Positions 16,177 through 23,990 of a stretch of DNA of 23,990 nucleotides are shown piece after piece. The notes under the pieces were generated by a model, which made no database searches, was not told where the DNA came from, and saw only the letters and a list, made by a program, of their open reading frames with translations. Both the position numbers and the translations under genes were made by a program. The first letter of the stretch is position 1. The number at the start of each line of letters is the position of its first letter. Source of the DNA: Stentor coeruleus (lineage: Eukaryota > Ciliophora > Heterotrichea > Heterotrichida > Stentoridae); assembly GCA_001970955.1 (NCBI GenBank), contig MPUH01001107.1, forward strand, positions 1-23,990, in the 5' to 3' direction.

Positions 16177-16917
16177 ATGATGCAGATGCTTGGGTGCCAT
16201 AAGCAGACTGTCGACTCTCAGGAGTTCTGCAGTCAGAAAAACCTTACAATTGAAAACCAAAACTTGGAGTCTTTGAACTTTACCTACCAAAAACTCAAAC
16301 TAAAAGTCGACTTTCTCAATAAAGACTTATTAAACTTACAGAAAAAGTACTTAAAAGCTAAAGAAAAACTTATCAAAACCCTTAAAACCACTGATATCGA
16401 CATCACATCTTTAAAAATCCAAGACTTGCAGTTTCTCTTGCAACTGCCAAGCAATCATCAGCTTTCTGAGGATTTTATCAGAGCCCTTGAAAGTTTTACA
16501 TACGAACAAACATCTGAGAGGATTTTTAGTACCCATAAACTCAAAGGGTCTATAGAAAAACATCCAATTCCAGATTTTATAGATATCTGCATTGAATGTA
16601 AAATCAAAGCTGAACTTTTAACAACATCAAATGAAGAACTCTATATAATATCAAATAAAATCGATAAAATCAAATCGAAAATCTGTGACATGGAGCAACA
16701 AATCAGTACTTTTTCAGGAGATATAAAAGACCATAATGATGATAAAGGGCTTTGGGGAAGCATATTAAAAATTGCCCAACAAAAAGAAGAAGAGTCAGCT
16801 AAATTAGGTCTAAACTCTGAAGATTTATATGGCCAATTACAAGATGCTGGGGAGTCAAGTACTATAATTTTTGATGATAGCGAAGTCTGTTGCAATAAGT
16901 GTTTTTGGATAATATAA
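16177..16917 (+). CDS. Coiled-coil protein with Cys-rich C-terminus, unknown function
   Basis: 246 residues; not recognised. Roughly residues 20-75 are a coiled coil (KLKVDFLNKDLLNLQKKYLK), with a second helix-rich part around residues 160-185 (ELYIISNKIDKIKSKICDM). The middle (LQFLLQLPSNHQLSEDFIRAL) looks globular and helical. The C-terminus ends CCNKCFWII; it is not a canonical CaaX box (Cys is fifth from the end) but the three Cys could be acylated. N-terminus MMQMLGCHKQ has no signal peptide. The gene is 34 nt after the ataxin-2-like gene and 26 nt before the next. Ends with TAA. Confidence 0.7.
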   Translation: MMQMLGCHKQTVDSQEFCSQKNLTIENQNLESLNFTYQKLKLKVDFLNKDLLNLQKKYLKAKEKLIKTLKTTDIDITSLKIQDLQFLLQLPSNHQLSEDFIRALESFTYEQTSERIFSTHKLKGSIEKHPIPDFIDICIECKIKAELLTTSNEELYIISNKIDKIKSKICDMEQQISTFSGDIKDHNDDKGLWGSILKIAQQKEEESAKLGLNSEDLYGQLQDAGESSTIIFDDSEVCCNKCFWII

Positions 16918-16943
16918 ATAAAATACTTAATAAAAGAATTAAT
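16918..16943 (+). promoter_or_regulatory. 26-nt spacer, shortest gap between genes in the window
   Basis: Almost pure A/T with AAAAGAATTAAT before the ATG, repeating the start context of the upstream gene. Too small for ordinary separate 3' and 5' signals. Confidence 0.35.
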
Positions 16944-17366
16944 ATGAACCAAAGATTTATAGTCTTATTAGCTTTAATTGCTTTGGGTGTTATAGGAGGG
17001 ACAGTAAAATTTGAAGATAAAGAAGAAACATGTTTTGTACTTGCTACAAGAGGGATAAATAATAGAAATGATGAGATTAGTGAACATTTAGCGAAATATT
17101 CTGAGCTTGTAGAACAGGATTATAAGAATAAAATTATAGAAGATGCGTTTAATTATTGTATGGGAGAAATTTCGGTTAAAGAAATTAAGAAGTTGGGAGG
17201 GACTAAAATAAGACCTTTTGAAATGTATGAACATTTGGTTAAGGTAAAGATTGATAAGTATAGGATGAAGGATGAACTTGTATGTGAAGAGGGGTTTAAT
17301 GATTATAAGGTAGAGATTGCTAAGAGAGTTGCTATGAAAAGCATGGAACGAGGACCAGATCTTTAA
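16944..17366 (+). CDS. Small secreted or luminal protein, unknown function
   Basis: 140 residues. The N-terminus MNQRFIVLLALIALGVIGG is a clear signal peptide (short basic start, then a hydrophobic core). The ATG at 16899 would add 15 residues before it and overlap the preceding gene, so 16944 is the better start. The mature part is charged and helical with three Cys (in ETCFVLATRG, FNYCMGEI and ELVCEEGF) and no further membrane segment. I do not recognise the family; the Cys could form one disulphide. Likely ER lumen, vesicle or secreted. Last gene of the close-packed run. Ends with TAA. Confidence 0.7.
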   Translation: MNQRFIVLLALIALGVIGGTVKFEDKEETCFVLATRGINNRNDEISEHLAKYSELVEQDYKNKIIEDAFNYCMGEISVKEIKKLGGTKIRPFEMYEHLVKVKIDKYRMKDELVCEEGFNDYKVEIAKRVAMKSMERGPDL

Positions 17367-17906
17367 AAGTAGTAAGATAATATGATCGTGATATGGAAAT
17401 TATGTTTTAGGGTTGTAAGATGAGGATTGAAAGTAGAGATTATTATATAAAGTAGTAAAGATAATCTATAGTGAATATAATTATAAATAAGGTCGAAATC
17501 ATAAATATCTTTCACAATTAATAACTCTTGGCTCTGACAAAAAAAGCATCACAATCACAAGACTCTTAAAATCCAAAGATTTAATACATCATAATAATAT
17601 GTAACAACACCCTAAATCTATTTTCATCAATACATTTTATCATAATTATCCTATTTCAAACCCAATCTTCTTTGATAATAAAATCATCCAATCCTCTAAA
17701 ATCAAAAATTTATACCCAAATCCTATAAAAAAAAACTTTTTATTATCAAAAAACCTAAGCCAATTTCTCCCATCCTCATTCAACTTTCCACACACACCTC
17801 AAAACATCAAAAACCAAATCACCTCAAAAAAAGTATCTATTATCATCAAAAAAACCCATATAAAAAAATCTATTCTTACATTAATATACAAAAAAGCCAG
17901 TTCAAA
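17367..17906. other. Intergenic region before the tandem-FHA gene
   Basis: G/A/T-rich to ~17480, then C-rich and G-poor to the FHA start, so the skew flips between 3' and 5' flanks of two co-oriented genes. No gene seen. Confidence 0.5.
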
Positions 17907-18773
17907 ATGTACAAATTCCGAAGACTATGCGTAAAATTCATATAGTGCTGTTTCATATCTGCAGAAAATCATCAAGATCAAGACCAAGACAATCGCCCAG
18001 TAGACATCAAAGACAATCACTCATCTTCAAATTTCCAAAAAAACATAAACATGACCTCTGAAGAAATCCTTAAACTAACCCTAACAGTAAGCGACACAAC
18101 ATATATGATCCTTGGTTCTCAATATGAAATCTTCCCATGGGGTTTAAAAACCCAAATCCGCAACGTAAGAGATGGATGTGTCTATGCTGGATCTATCGAA
18201 AAACAGGGACGTCTAACAATAAACGATATAATTTTACCTGAAAAAGAAAAAGGTATTGGCAAAAGACACTTTATGATTCAATACAATAAAGGTCATAAAC
18301 ATATAGAAAAATCCCTTTATCAAATCAAAGATATGGGTGAAGGTCTTGGGACCTTTGTCCGTATAGAAAACCCAATCAGACTTCGTTCTTCATACATTTT
18401 TTCATTTGGAGACTCACATATGATTGTTCATATCGAAGGTCAATTATTAACCCTAAAATTCATCGAAGGACCAAAAATTGACTTCAAAACGTAGCATTTA
18501 TTTAGAACTTTTGCCCCTGATGAATCACCTATAAAAATAGGTCGAATGAATGATTGTCAAATAAAATTCGATGACTCAAGCCTTTCAAGATATCACTGTC
18601 TTATTTTTTATAAAGACAATTGGATGATTACAGATGGTGATGGTATAAAACCTAGTACAAATGGAAATTGGCTTTTTGTAGAGAATTTTTTCGATATATA
18701 CGATGGGATGTGTTTTAAAGTTGGAGAAACTCTATTTAAAGCTCAGTTAGGAAGTGAATTGGTTAATAGTTGA
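17907..18773 (+). CDS. Tandem FHA-domain protein with Cys-rich N-terminus (two 15-nt introns)
   Basis: Spliced product 278 residues: exons 17907-17930, 17946-18490 and 18506-18773. Without splicing it breaks into two pieces. FHA domains bind phosphothreonine. The second FHA (~195-270) is clear: SPIKIGRMNDCQIKF, SSLSRYHCLIFYKDNWMITD and STNGNWLFV; the RxxxxxxxxxxSxxH core and the Asn-Gly are present. The first (~60-185) is looser (GKRHFMIQY, FSFGDSHMIVHI), with no obvious Arg in the binding loop. The start codon gives MYKFRRLCCCFIS after splicing; three adjacent Cys behind basic residues suggest palmitoylation and membrane anchoring. The Met at 18051 is internal, and the upstream codons stay open. 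No catalytic domain. A partner LRR gene follows after 30 nt. Ends with TGA. Confidence 0.82.
17931..17945 (+). other. 15-nt intron 1 of the tandem-FHA gene
   Basis: GTAAAATTCATATAG, phase 0, A10 and TAG end. It joins an 8-codon first exon to 35 open codons before the Met at 18051. Its TAG stops translation if retained. Confidence 0.75.
18491..18505 (+). other. 15-nt intron 2 of the tandem-FHA gene
   Basis: GTAGCATTTATTTAG, phase 2. Removal links FKT to TFAPDESPIKIGR, leading directly into the FHA core. The retained form stops at TAG in the second codon of the intron region. Confidence 0.92.
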
Positions 18774-18803
18774 AATGTATATTTTTTTTGTTAGGAGTTA
18801 ATA
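18774..18803 (+). promoter_or_regulatory. 30-nt spacer, tandem-FHA / LRR genes
   Basis: Contains T8-GTTAGGAGTTAATA and then the ATG, closely resembling the PCNA-Rab spacer (T10-AGGAATATAAA). Confidence 0.35.
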
Positions 18804-21104
18804 ATGGAATCTGCTAGAAATAAGACTTTTGAGACAACTTGGAGTAGATTAGAGACTGTGATGAATACAGATGAAGGGTATTTGTATAGTGATACTAGGC
18901 CGAAAACTACAATATCAGCTAGGAAAACCCCACCTGCTTCACAAAGGCTGGTAAGGCAAAAACAAGGTAGGATGTCTATATCGAAACCATCAAAAAACAG
19001 GCTGAAAATCCAAGCAACTGAGAGTTTTATCACAAATTCTCAAGTCCCAGGGCTGAATATGGTTCAAGTTCAAGATATTTATATTGCTAAATGTAAAGAT
19101 CTTGGAATTCCTCTTTTAGCCGACCAGGAAAAACGTTTTATCAGCTATTGCGCTCAAGTTTTTGTTGGAAGGAAACTTGTTATGAAGGAATCAGGTTTAA
19201 GTTATAGATCAGCAAAAGTTATAGGGGATATATTAAAACATAGTAGTTATTTTGCTTATGTTGATCTAAGCAAGAACTCTTTAAAAGATTTTGGGGCTAT
19301 AAAACTTGTCAGACAATTAGTTTTATCAAATTCAATTGTCCATTTGGATTTGTCTAGTAATGAGATTTCACCTGAAGGTAGTGAAATGATTATAGAAATC
19401 CTCACTGGTCATGAAAGTTTGATAAGTCTTGATCTTAGTTCTCATGAAGGATTACATAGAAATCGTTTATTTTTACTTGGAGCTCAGGCTGTTGGGAAAA
19501 TGCTTAGAGGGTTTTCGGTGTTGACAATATTAAATATAGCTGGAACTGGGATACAATATGAAGGTATTGAGGCTATTGCTAGTGGATTATATGGGAATAA
19601 AGTTTTATTTTCATTAGATTTATCAAGTAATATGCTTGGTAGCAAAAGTATTGAAAAATTGTCAATGGCGGTTGTTGAGTCACAATTAAAAATACTTAAT
19701 TTGGCTTGTAATGGTATTGGAAATGAAGGATGTGAGTATGTTGCTTATATGCTTTGTGGAGGAAATAATGGGTATTGCAATTTAGTTAAGCTTGATTTAT
19801 CTGATAATGATATTAATACAGGAGGACTAGGGAAAATATTTTCTGCTCTTAGGATAAACAGCCAAGTCAGTCATTTGATTATGAAAAAAAACGACTTCAG
19901 CAAAGGTCTCTCTTCATTCTTTGCCCAGTTTCTTATAGAAAACGCTGCACTTGAGCATCTAGATCTAAGCAATTGTGAGATAATATGTGATGGACTTGAA
20001 GGTTTTGAAGGTTTAGAAAAAAACAGTGGACTTAAAATTCTGAATCTAAGCAGAAACTATATTAAAGATAAAGGTGTTGATATTATATGCAGAGGACTTT
20101 GTAGAAATAGAGGTTTAAAAATCTTAGACCTTTCTTATAACAAAATTAAAAATAAAGGGGGAATGATGGTTGCTAAAGCTATACAGGAAAACAATGATTT
20201 AGAGTGTTTAAATATAAAAAACAATTCATTAAAAGATAAATCAGCACAGAAATTCAGTGAATTGACTAGATGGAAAAAAAATATTTTAAAGCTGAATATA
20301 GAAAAAAATCCATTGAATATAAAATACTTGGATATAATTAAAGGGAATATTCAAGGGAACTATGAGTTTAAACAGAAAATGCTCATCCCAAGACTTCATG
20401 AGGTTATTGGCAGGCTGCAGATTAAAGGAAGTGCTTTTGAAAACCTGCAAAATCAAATTTTGCAGAAAAAAAGAGAAAGGGCTGATATTGAAGAAAAACT
20501 CAAGATCAAAGGTGTAAAGCTTGAAGAAGTACGACATAGTGAAGAGATGAAATTAGAAGCTCTTAAAAATGAATATCTAAGCCTAAGAGAAGCAAGTCAA
20601 AATTTCAGTCAAGAGATCGAAGAAATTATGATCCAAATTAATGTAAACACTATATAGAAAACTAAAATCCATAGTCAAAGAATTATTGATGAATTTACTA
20701 ATCGAAATATTGCTATAGATAATGAAATAAGACTTAAAGAAAAAACAAGTAAGATTTATTTAGAAATAACAATTAAAGAAGAGATCAATAGTAAAAAAGC
20801 TCAAAATATGACTGTTTTGGCGCAGATTGAAAAAGACTTGAGCACTGAAAATATAGCAAATCAGACCTCGCAGAATGCTTTGATAATGCTTAGGCAGAAA
20901 CTTGAGGAAAAAAAACGTCAGATTGAATTCATGAAAAATCCAGGGGGAAAATTTGAACCAACGAGGAATTTCCCAGCTAGCGATAAGATGTCAAGTGCTG
21001 CAAAGCCGAAATCGGTTAGTCCTGTGAAGAGTCCTCTAGAAATTGTTGTTAAAAAAACCCCAACACCTAGGGTTAAAAGTGTTCCTAGAAGGGGTAAAAA
21101 GTGA
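18804..21104 (+). CDS. Ribonuclease-inhibitor-type LRR and coiled-coil protein (one 15-nt intron)
   Basis: Spliced product 761 residues: exon 1 18804-20642, exon 2 20658-21104. Residues 1-80 are basic and low-complexity. A conserved-looking helical entry follows (YIAKCKDLGIPLLADQEKRF, ~93-112), then about ten long LRRs (~150-530) with units such as YVDLSKNSLKDFGA, LDLSSNEISPEGSEMI, LNLACNGIGNEGCEYV and LDLSYNKIKNKGGMMV. From ~540 to ~690 there is a coiled coil, continuing through the splice site. The tail is basic with SP/TP sites (KSVSPVKSPLE, KKTPTPRVKS). An N-terminal LRR block plus a C-terminal coiled coil resembles LRRC45-like centriolar proteins, but a generic scaffold is equally possible. 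No catalytic domain. Ends with TGA. Confidence 0.85.
20643..20657 (+). other. 15-nt intron in the LRR gene
   Basis: GTAAACACTATATAG, phase 0, T9-A10, TAG end. Removal continues the coiled coil without a break for 148 more residues; retention stops at its TAG. Confidence 0.92.
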
Positions 21105-21480
21105 TAAAATATGTAACTTTGAATAATTTACCTAAAAGCATGAACAATTATGTCAACATTTAAGACAATACCCCATCAGAGTTTTAATTATATACACCTC
21201 ATATGAAGCCGAAGGGTAATCTGAAACGAAAAGTAGTATTGGCTTATATCATCAAACTTATCCCTAATAAGTCATAATCAGTATATTTAATAATAAATTC
21301 AATTGACTTTTTATATTATAATTGATACTGCTAGCATTCTTATAAGTTCAACCTTTGACAAATTGTCCACAACACTTAAATTCAATCCTGGTAAAAGGTT
21401 GACACTAAGCCATTTACCTAGTAAAGAGGTAGTATGAAGAAAAAAAAAACAGATAATTTAGAAGTTTAATGATATTTTTA
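21105..21480 (-). pseudogene. Possible gene remnant on the minus strand
   Basis: This part lacks the G/T-rich look of other 3' flanks. On the minus strand, 21311-21457 is open for 48 codons with a protein-like middle (GKWLSVNLLPGLNLSVVDNL, then SKVELIRMLAVS). Below the stop, another frame reads PILLFVSDYPSASYEVYIIK with stops on both sides. No start codon precedes the open part. I do not recognise a family. It may be chance. Confidence 0.25.
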
Positions 21481-22517
21481 AGAATAAGTTTAACTGTAAT
21501 GCATTGCCTAAGATAAGATTAAAAAGCTTAAGAAGAAAGCTAAAGGATTGGGTAATGATTTTAAGTATATACAGAAAAGAATTTTATTTTTTATGGACAG
21601 ATTGATTAGATTATGAAGTACTGTTGAGAATAAGGCTTACAGATAAATTATTAAGGGAAACAAATAATTTTGTTATGTGTAGTATGAGTAAAAATTTTTT
21701 TTTTTTTTTGAGAATTGGGTAGTTTAGTAATCAATTTAGAAAAAAAAATAATAGGAGATAAAAATTATTAGATTAAATATGTAAGATTGATGAAGGTTTG
21801 AAAAATTTTATATAGGATTTGGGCAAAAGGTAAAAAAAAATTTTAAGGTTTAAATTGTGTGGGTTAAGAGTTTAAGTATTTTATTATTTAAAAGGCGGAA
21901 AGTTATTGAATAGAAAAAAGATACTTGAAAATAAAATTTGTAATATTTGCAGAGATGAAGAGTTATTTAAAGAAAAAGGAGAATTTATGTTTTAAAGGAG
22001 AATTTGAGGTTTAAGGTTTAATTGTAGCTTTGTTGAAAATAAATAAATGATTTACTTGGAAAAAGTGATTAGAATTATATTTTTTATAAGATGTACTAAG
22101 TTTATGTATATAATTCCCATCCAAGCATAATCACTATTTCTTAATCATCACATTTCTAACCCAACCTACCAAACTATATACCCAACCTCTAAAATCCTAA
22201 ATCTAAAACCTCATCAATTTCTACCAAACCTCCTATTTCATACCCAACCCAAAAATCATCTAGAAAATCTTATAAAAACCCCTTCTAATAACATAAAATA
22301 CAAAAAGTCAATAACTGTTGCAATCGCTAAAAAACCCTCAATACTTTCTCTCATTATTAACCGGATATTTTACATAAAATCTAAAAAGAAATTATCCTCA
22401 CAATTCAAAACTTTTCTATCTTGTAGCCAGTCCCAACAATAATTTTCTACAGCAGCGGGTTTTTCTTATCTAAAAGTTGAAAAAATCACGTTAAATTTCT
22501 ATATAATAATAATATTA
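21481..22517. other. Long intergenic region, 5' flank of AKTIP-like gene
   Basis: G/A/T-rich to ~22095, including a 15-T homopolymer at 21695-21709, then abruptly C-rich and G-poor to the gene start. No convincing gene; a minus-strand frame at about 21460-21590 is open but Leu/Phe-rich. No RNA gene seen. Confidence 0.45.
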
Positions 22518-23192
22518 ATGAGTACTGATTTAAGAGCTTCAGAAAGTCTGTTTGGGGGTAAAGGGAGTCATTCAACACTAGAACAAAGCCGAGATTTACA
22601 AATAATGTTTGAATACGAGACACTTATTTATTATTCTCCAAGTGGTGTGATAGTAATTCCTGACATGAAATCTATTCATATTTGGTATGGAATTGTCTTT
22701 GTCCGTTCAGGAATATACAAAGATCAAGTATATAAGTTCCTTATAGATATGCCTAATGATTACCCAAATTCAGCACCAAAAGTCACATTTATAAGCCCAG
22801 TCTTCCATCCACTTATAGACCCAGTTACTTATGAGCTAAATTTAATACCTAAATTCCCTATATGGAGACCAAAAAAAGATTTTGTTTTTATGATTTTAAG
22901 ATATATCAAAAGTGTTTTTATACAGAAAGGATTTTGGACTAGTAAAGATTCGAAAAATCATGCAGCGTTTGTTTTGAAAGATGAAGAAGTTTTGTATATG
23001 GAAGAAATGATAAAAACTTCAAGAAATAAGTCGGATGGTAAAAAACATGATGCTTGGATATATAGGGTTACAGGAGCTGAGGAAAATGAAGATACGAGAA
23101 AAATTCTTGAAGCTTTTAAAAAGGTACATGGTGAAGAGGATTTGAACAATTTTTTTGATTGGCTTGATGATAAATATACTCGTAAAAATTAA
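22518..23192 (+). CDS. AKTIP: AKTIP/FTS-like inactive E2 (UEV) protein
   Basis: 224 residues. Human AKTIP (FTS) is an E2 variant that joins Hook proteins and FHIP in the FTS-Hook-FHIP complex, linking cargo to dynein. A UBC fold spans ~25-170: LQIMFEYETLIYYSPSGVIV, IHIWYGIVFVRSGIYKDQVY, DMPNDYPNSAPKVTFISPVF and HPLIDPVTYELN. The HPL-D-P-E-L signature and the following WRPKKDFVFMILRYIKSVF are AKTIP-type. The catalytic Cys expected near residue 107 is replaced (ELNL), so it should not transfer ubiquitin. The C-terminus (~175-224) is a short charged helix rich in Lys/Glu/Asp. Single exon, clear ATG after an A/T-rich leader. Ends with TAA. Confidence 0.85.
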   Translation: MSTDLRASESLFGGKGSHSTLEQSRDLQIMFEYETLIYYSPSGVIVIPDMKSIHIWYGIVFVRSGIYKDQVYKFLIDMPNDYPNSAPKVTFISPVFHPLIDPVTYELNLIPKFPIWRPKKDFVFMILRYIKSVFIQKGFWTSKDSKNHAAFVLKDEEVLYMEEMIKTSRNKSDGKKHDAWIYRVTGAEENEDTRKILEAFKKVHGEEDLNNFFDWLDDKYTRKN

Positions 23193-23440
23193 TTTTTAAG
23201 TTTGGGTGAGAAGGAATTTTTTTAATTGAGGAGATACTCAATTTATTGATAGGATATTTAGTTTTAGGTTTAGGATAAGGATTTTTAGATAAGAATGATT
23301 ATTTTTATAGATTTTGTTTGCTGAATAGGATAAAAATTTTAAATAAATACAAGAATTTTCTTATGACACTTTTTTCTTTAGTAATTAAATATAATACTCT
23401 GTGCTAATATAAAAATCCTTATGAACTTTTATAATATTTA
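23193..23440. other. 3' flank of the AKTIP-like gene
   Basis: G/T-rich and C-poor on the + strand, like other 3' flanks. Nothing else seen. Confidence 0.5.
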
Positions 23441-23640
23441 GGCTTTGAATATATAATAATCCAGTTATCAGAAATAATTTTTAATATTCTGAGTTTTAAA
23501 CAAATGCAAACTCTGATTGTGTTTGATTTTATAGAGAGTTTTTAGGAATTCAACCTTTAAATAATATGAAAAAGTTCATGCAGGAAAGATATCTTGAATT
23601 TAATACTTATAATAATATAGAAGGAAATTTTATTTAGTGT
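23441..23640 (+). pseudogene. Possible decayed F-box-like sequence
   Basis: At 23441-23543 one frame reads QLSEIIFNILSFKQMQTLIV, which resembles an F-box core (LPxEIIxxILSFxxxxxL). After its stop, the next frame stays open to ~23637 (EFLGIQPLNNMKKFMQERYL). No intact start and several stops in any single frame. May be a second decayed member of the family seen at the left end; the match is short. Confidence 0.25.
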
Positions 23641-23990
23641 TTAAAAGGTAATGAAAGTATTAGGATTATGCTGTTTTGAGATTATAGATTATAAATTTAA
23701 AGTTACTAGGATTATGAGAGATGATATTATGAGTGTGACTGTTGGAAATAAGTTTTGGTTTTGAGTTAATCTTCATTTATAGTACCTTTTTGAAATTTTA
23801 AGTTTTTTCAACTGTTGCTAATAGTATTGGTCTAAAATAGCTGAAGATATTCTTAGCTTATGTTTTATAATATTAGTAATTTGAATTGAGTTTGTTACAA
23901 TAATAAAAATGATACTAAAGATGTAATACAAACTATTATTTGAAGTATAAACTAAAAAATAAAGCCAAACCTCGCTAAAATTTCCATCTT
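23641..23990. other. Right-hand intergenic end
   Basis: AT-rich with no gene. The last ~40 nt turn C-rich, as in 5' flanks here, suggesting a + strand gene just beyond the window. Confidence 0.4.

Noticed and set aside
16899..16943. Upstream ATG at 16899 as start of the small secreted protein
   Set aside because: It would overlap the preceding gene and put 15 charged residues before an obvious signal peptide beginning at 16944.
18491..18505. Reading the in-frame TAGs as glutamine (ciliate code) instead of introns
   Set aside because: The 16-nt intron at 9039-9054 cannot be explained by recoding, the TAGs occur only at the end of GTA...TAG blocks, and TAA/TGA clearly terminate conserved proteins here.
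18884..18898. GTATAGTGATACTAG in the LRR gene as another 15-nt intron
   Set aside because: It is in phase 1 and open if retained, but lacks A at position 10 and lies in low-complexity sequence with no domain to decide.
1..23990. CRISPR arrays, insertion sequences, telomeric ends, origins
   Set aside because: No spaced direct repeats, transposase frames, terminal inverted repeats or telomere-like repeats were seen.

Overview
The window looks like macronuclear DNA of a heterotrich ciliate, most likely Stentor (inference). It is AT-rich and gene-dense. TAA and TGA act as real stops, so the genetic code looks standard, which is unusual among ciliates. The introns are only 15 or 16 nt, GTA...TAG with an A at position 10. 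Five such introns can be read directly because removing them restores conserved protein domains (FHA, WD40, FHA-PP2C, LRR genes). Two genes therefore start further upstream than their longest open frame suggests.

Layout, left to right. 1-275: 5' part of an F-box-like gene (minus, runs off the edge), with a decayed copy at about 634-900. 1955-2899: coiled-coil protein. 3363-4133: two-IQ protein, then a candidate box C/D RNA and tRNA-Gly(TCC) on the minus strand. 4639-7101: cytosolic threonyl-tRNA synthetase with an extra C-terminal GST-C-like segment. 7737-9129 and 9735-11153 (minus): two PP2C phosphatases with unusual modules, one FHA-FHA-PP2C and one IQ-CBM48-PTC7-type PP2C. 11608-13020: PCNA with an E2F-like site next to its start codon, and a Rab 30 nt downstream. 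13526-14488 (minus): a MAK11/PAK1IP1 WD40 protein next to a duplicated 3' flank containing an N. 15132-17366: a tight run of ataxin-2-like protein, coiled-coil protein and small secreted protein. 17907-21104: tandem-FHA protein and LRR/coiled-coil protein, 30 nt apart. 22518-23192: AKTIP/FTS-like inactive E2. The right end holds no intact gene but has a possible F-box-like remnant.

The genes are mostly cell-cycle and replication (PCNA), translation (ThrRS, tRNA-Gly, MAK11, ataxin-2), signalling (PP2C, FHA, IQ) and trafficking or cytoskeleton (Rab, AKTIP, LRR). Nothing ties them into one pathway. The most notable points are the domain fusions, the splice-dependent gene models, the 26-34 nt gaps between co-oriented genes, and a base skew that follows transcription direction: 5' flanks C-rich and G-poor, 3' flanks G/T-rich and C-poor in sense orientation.
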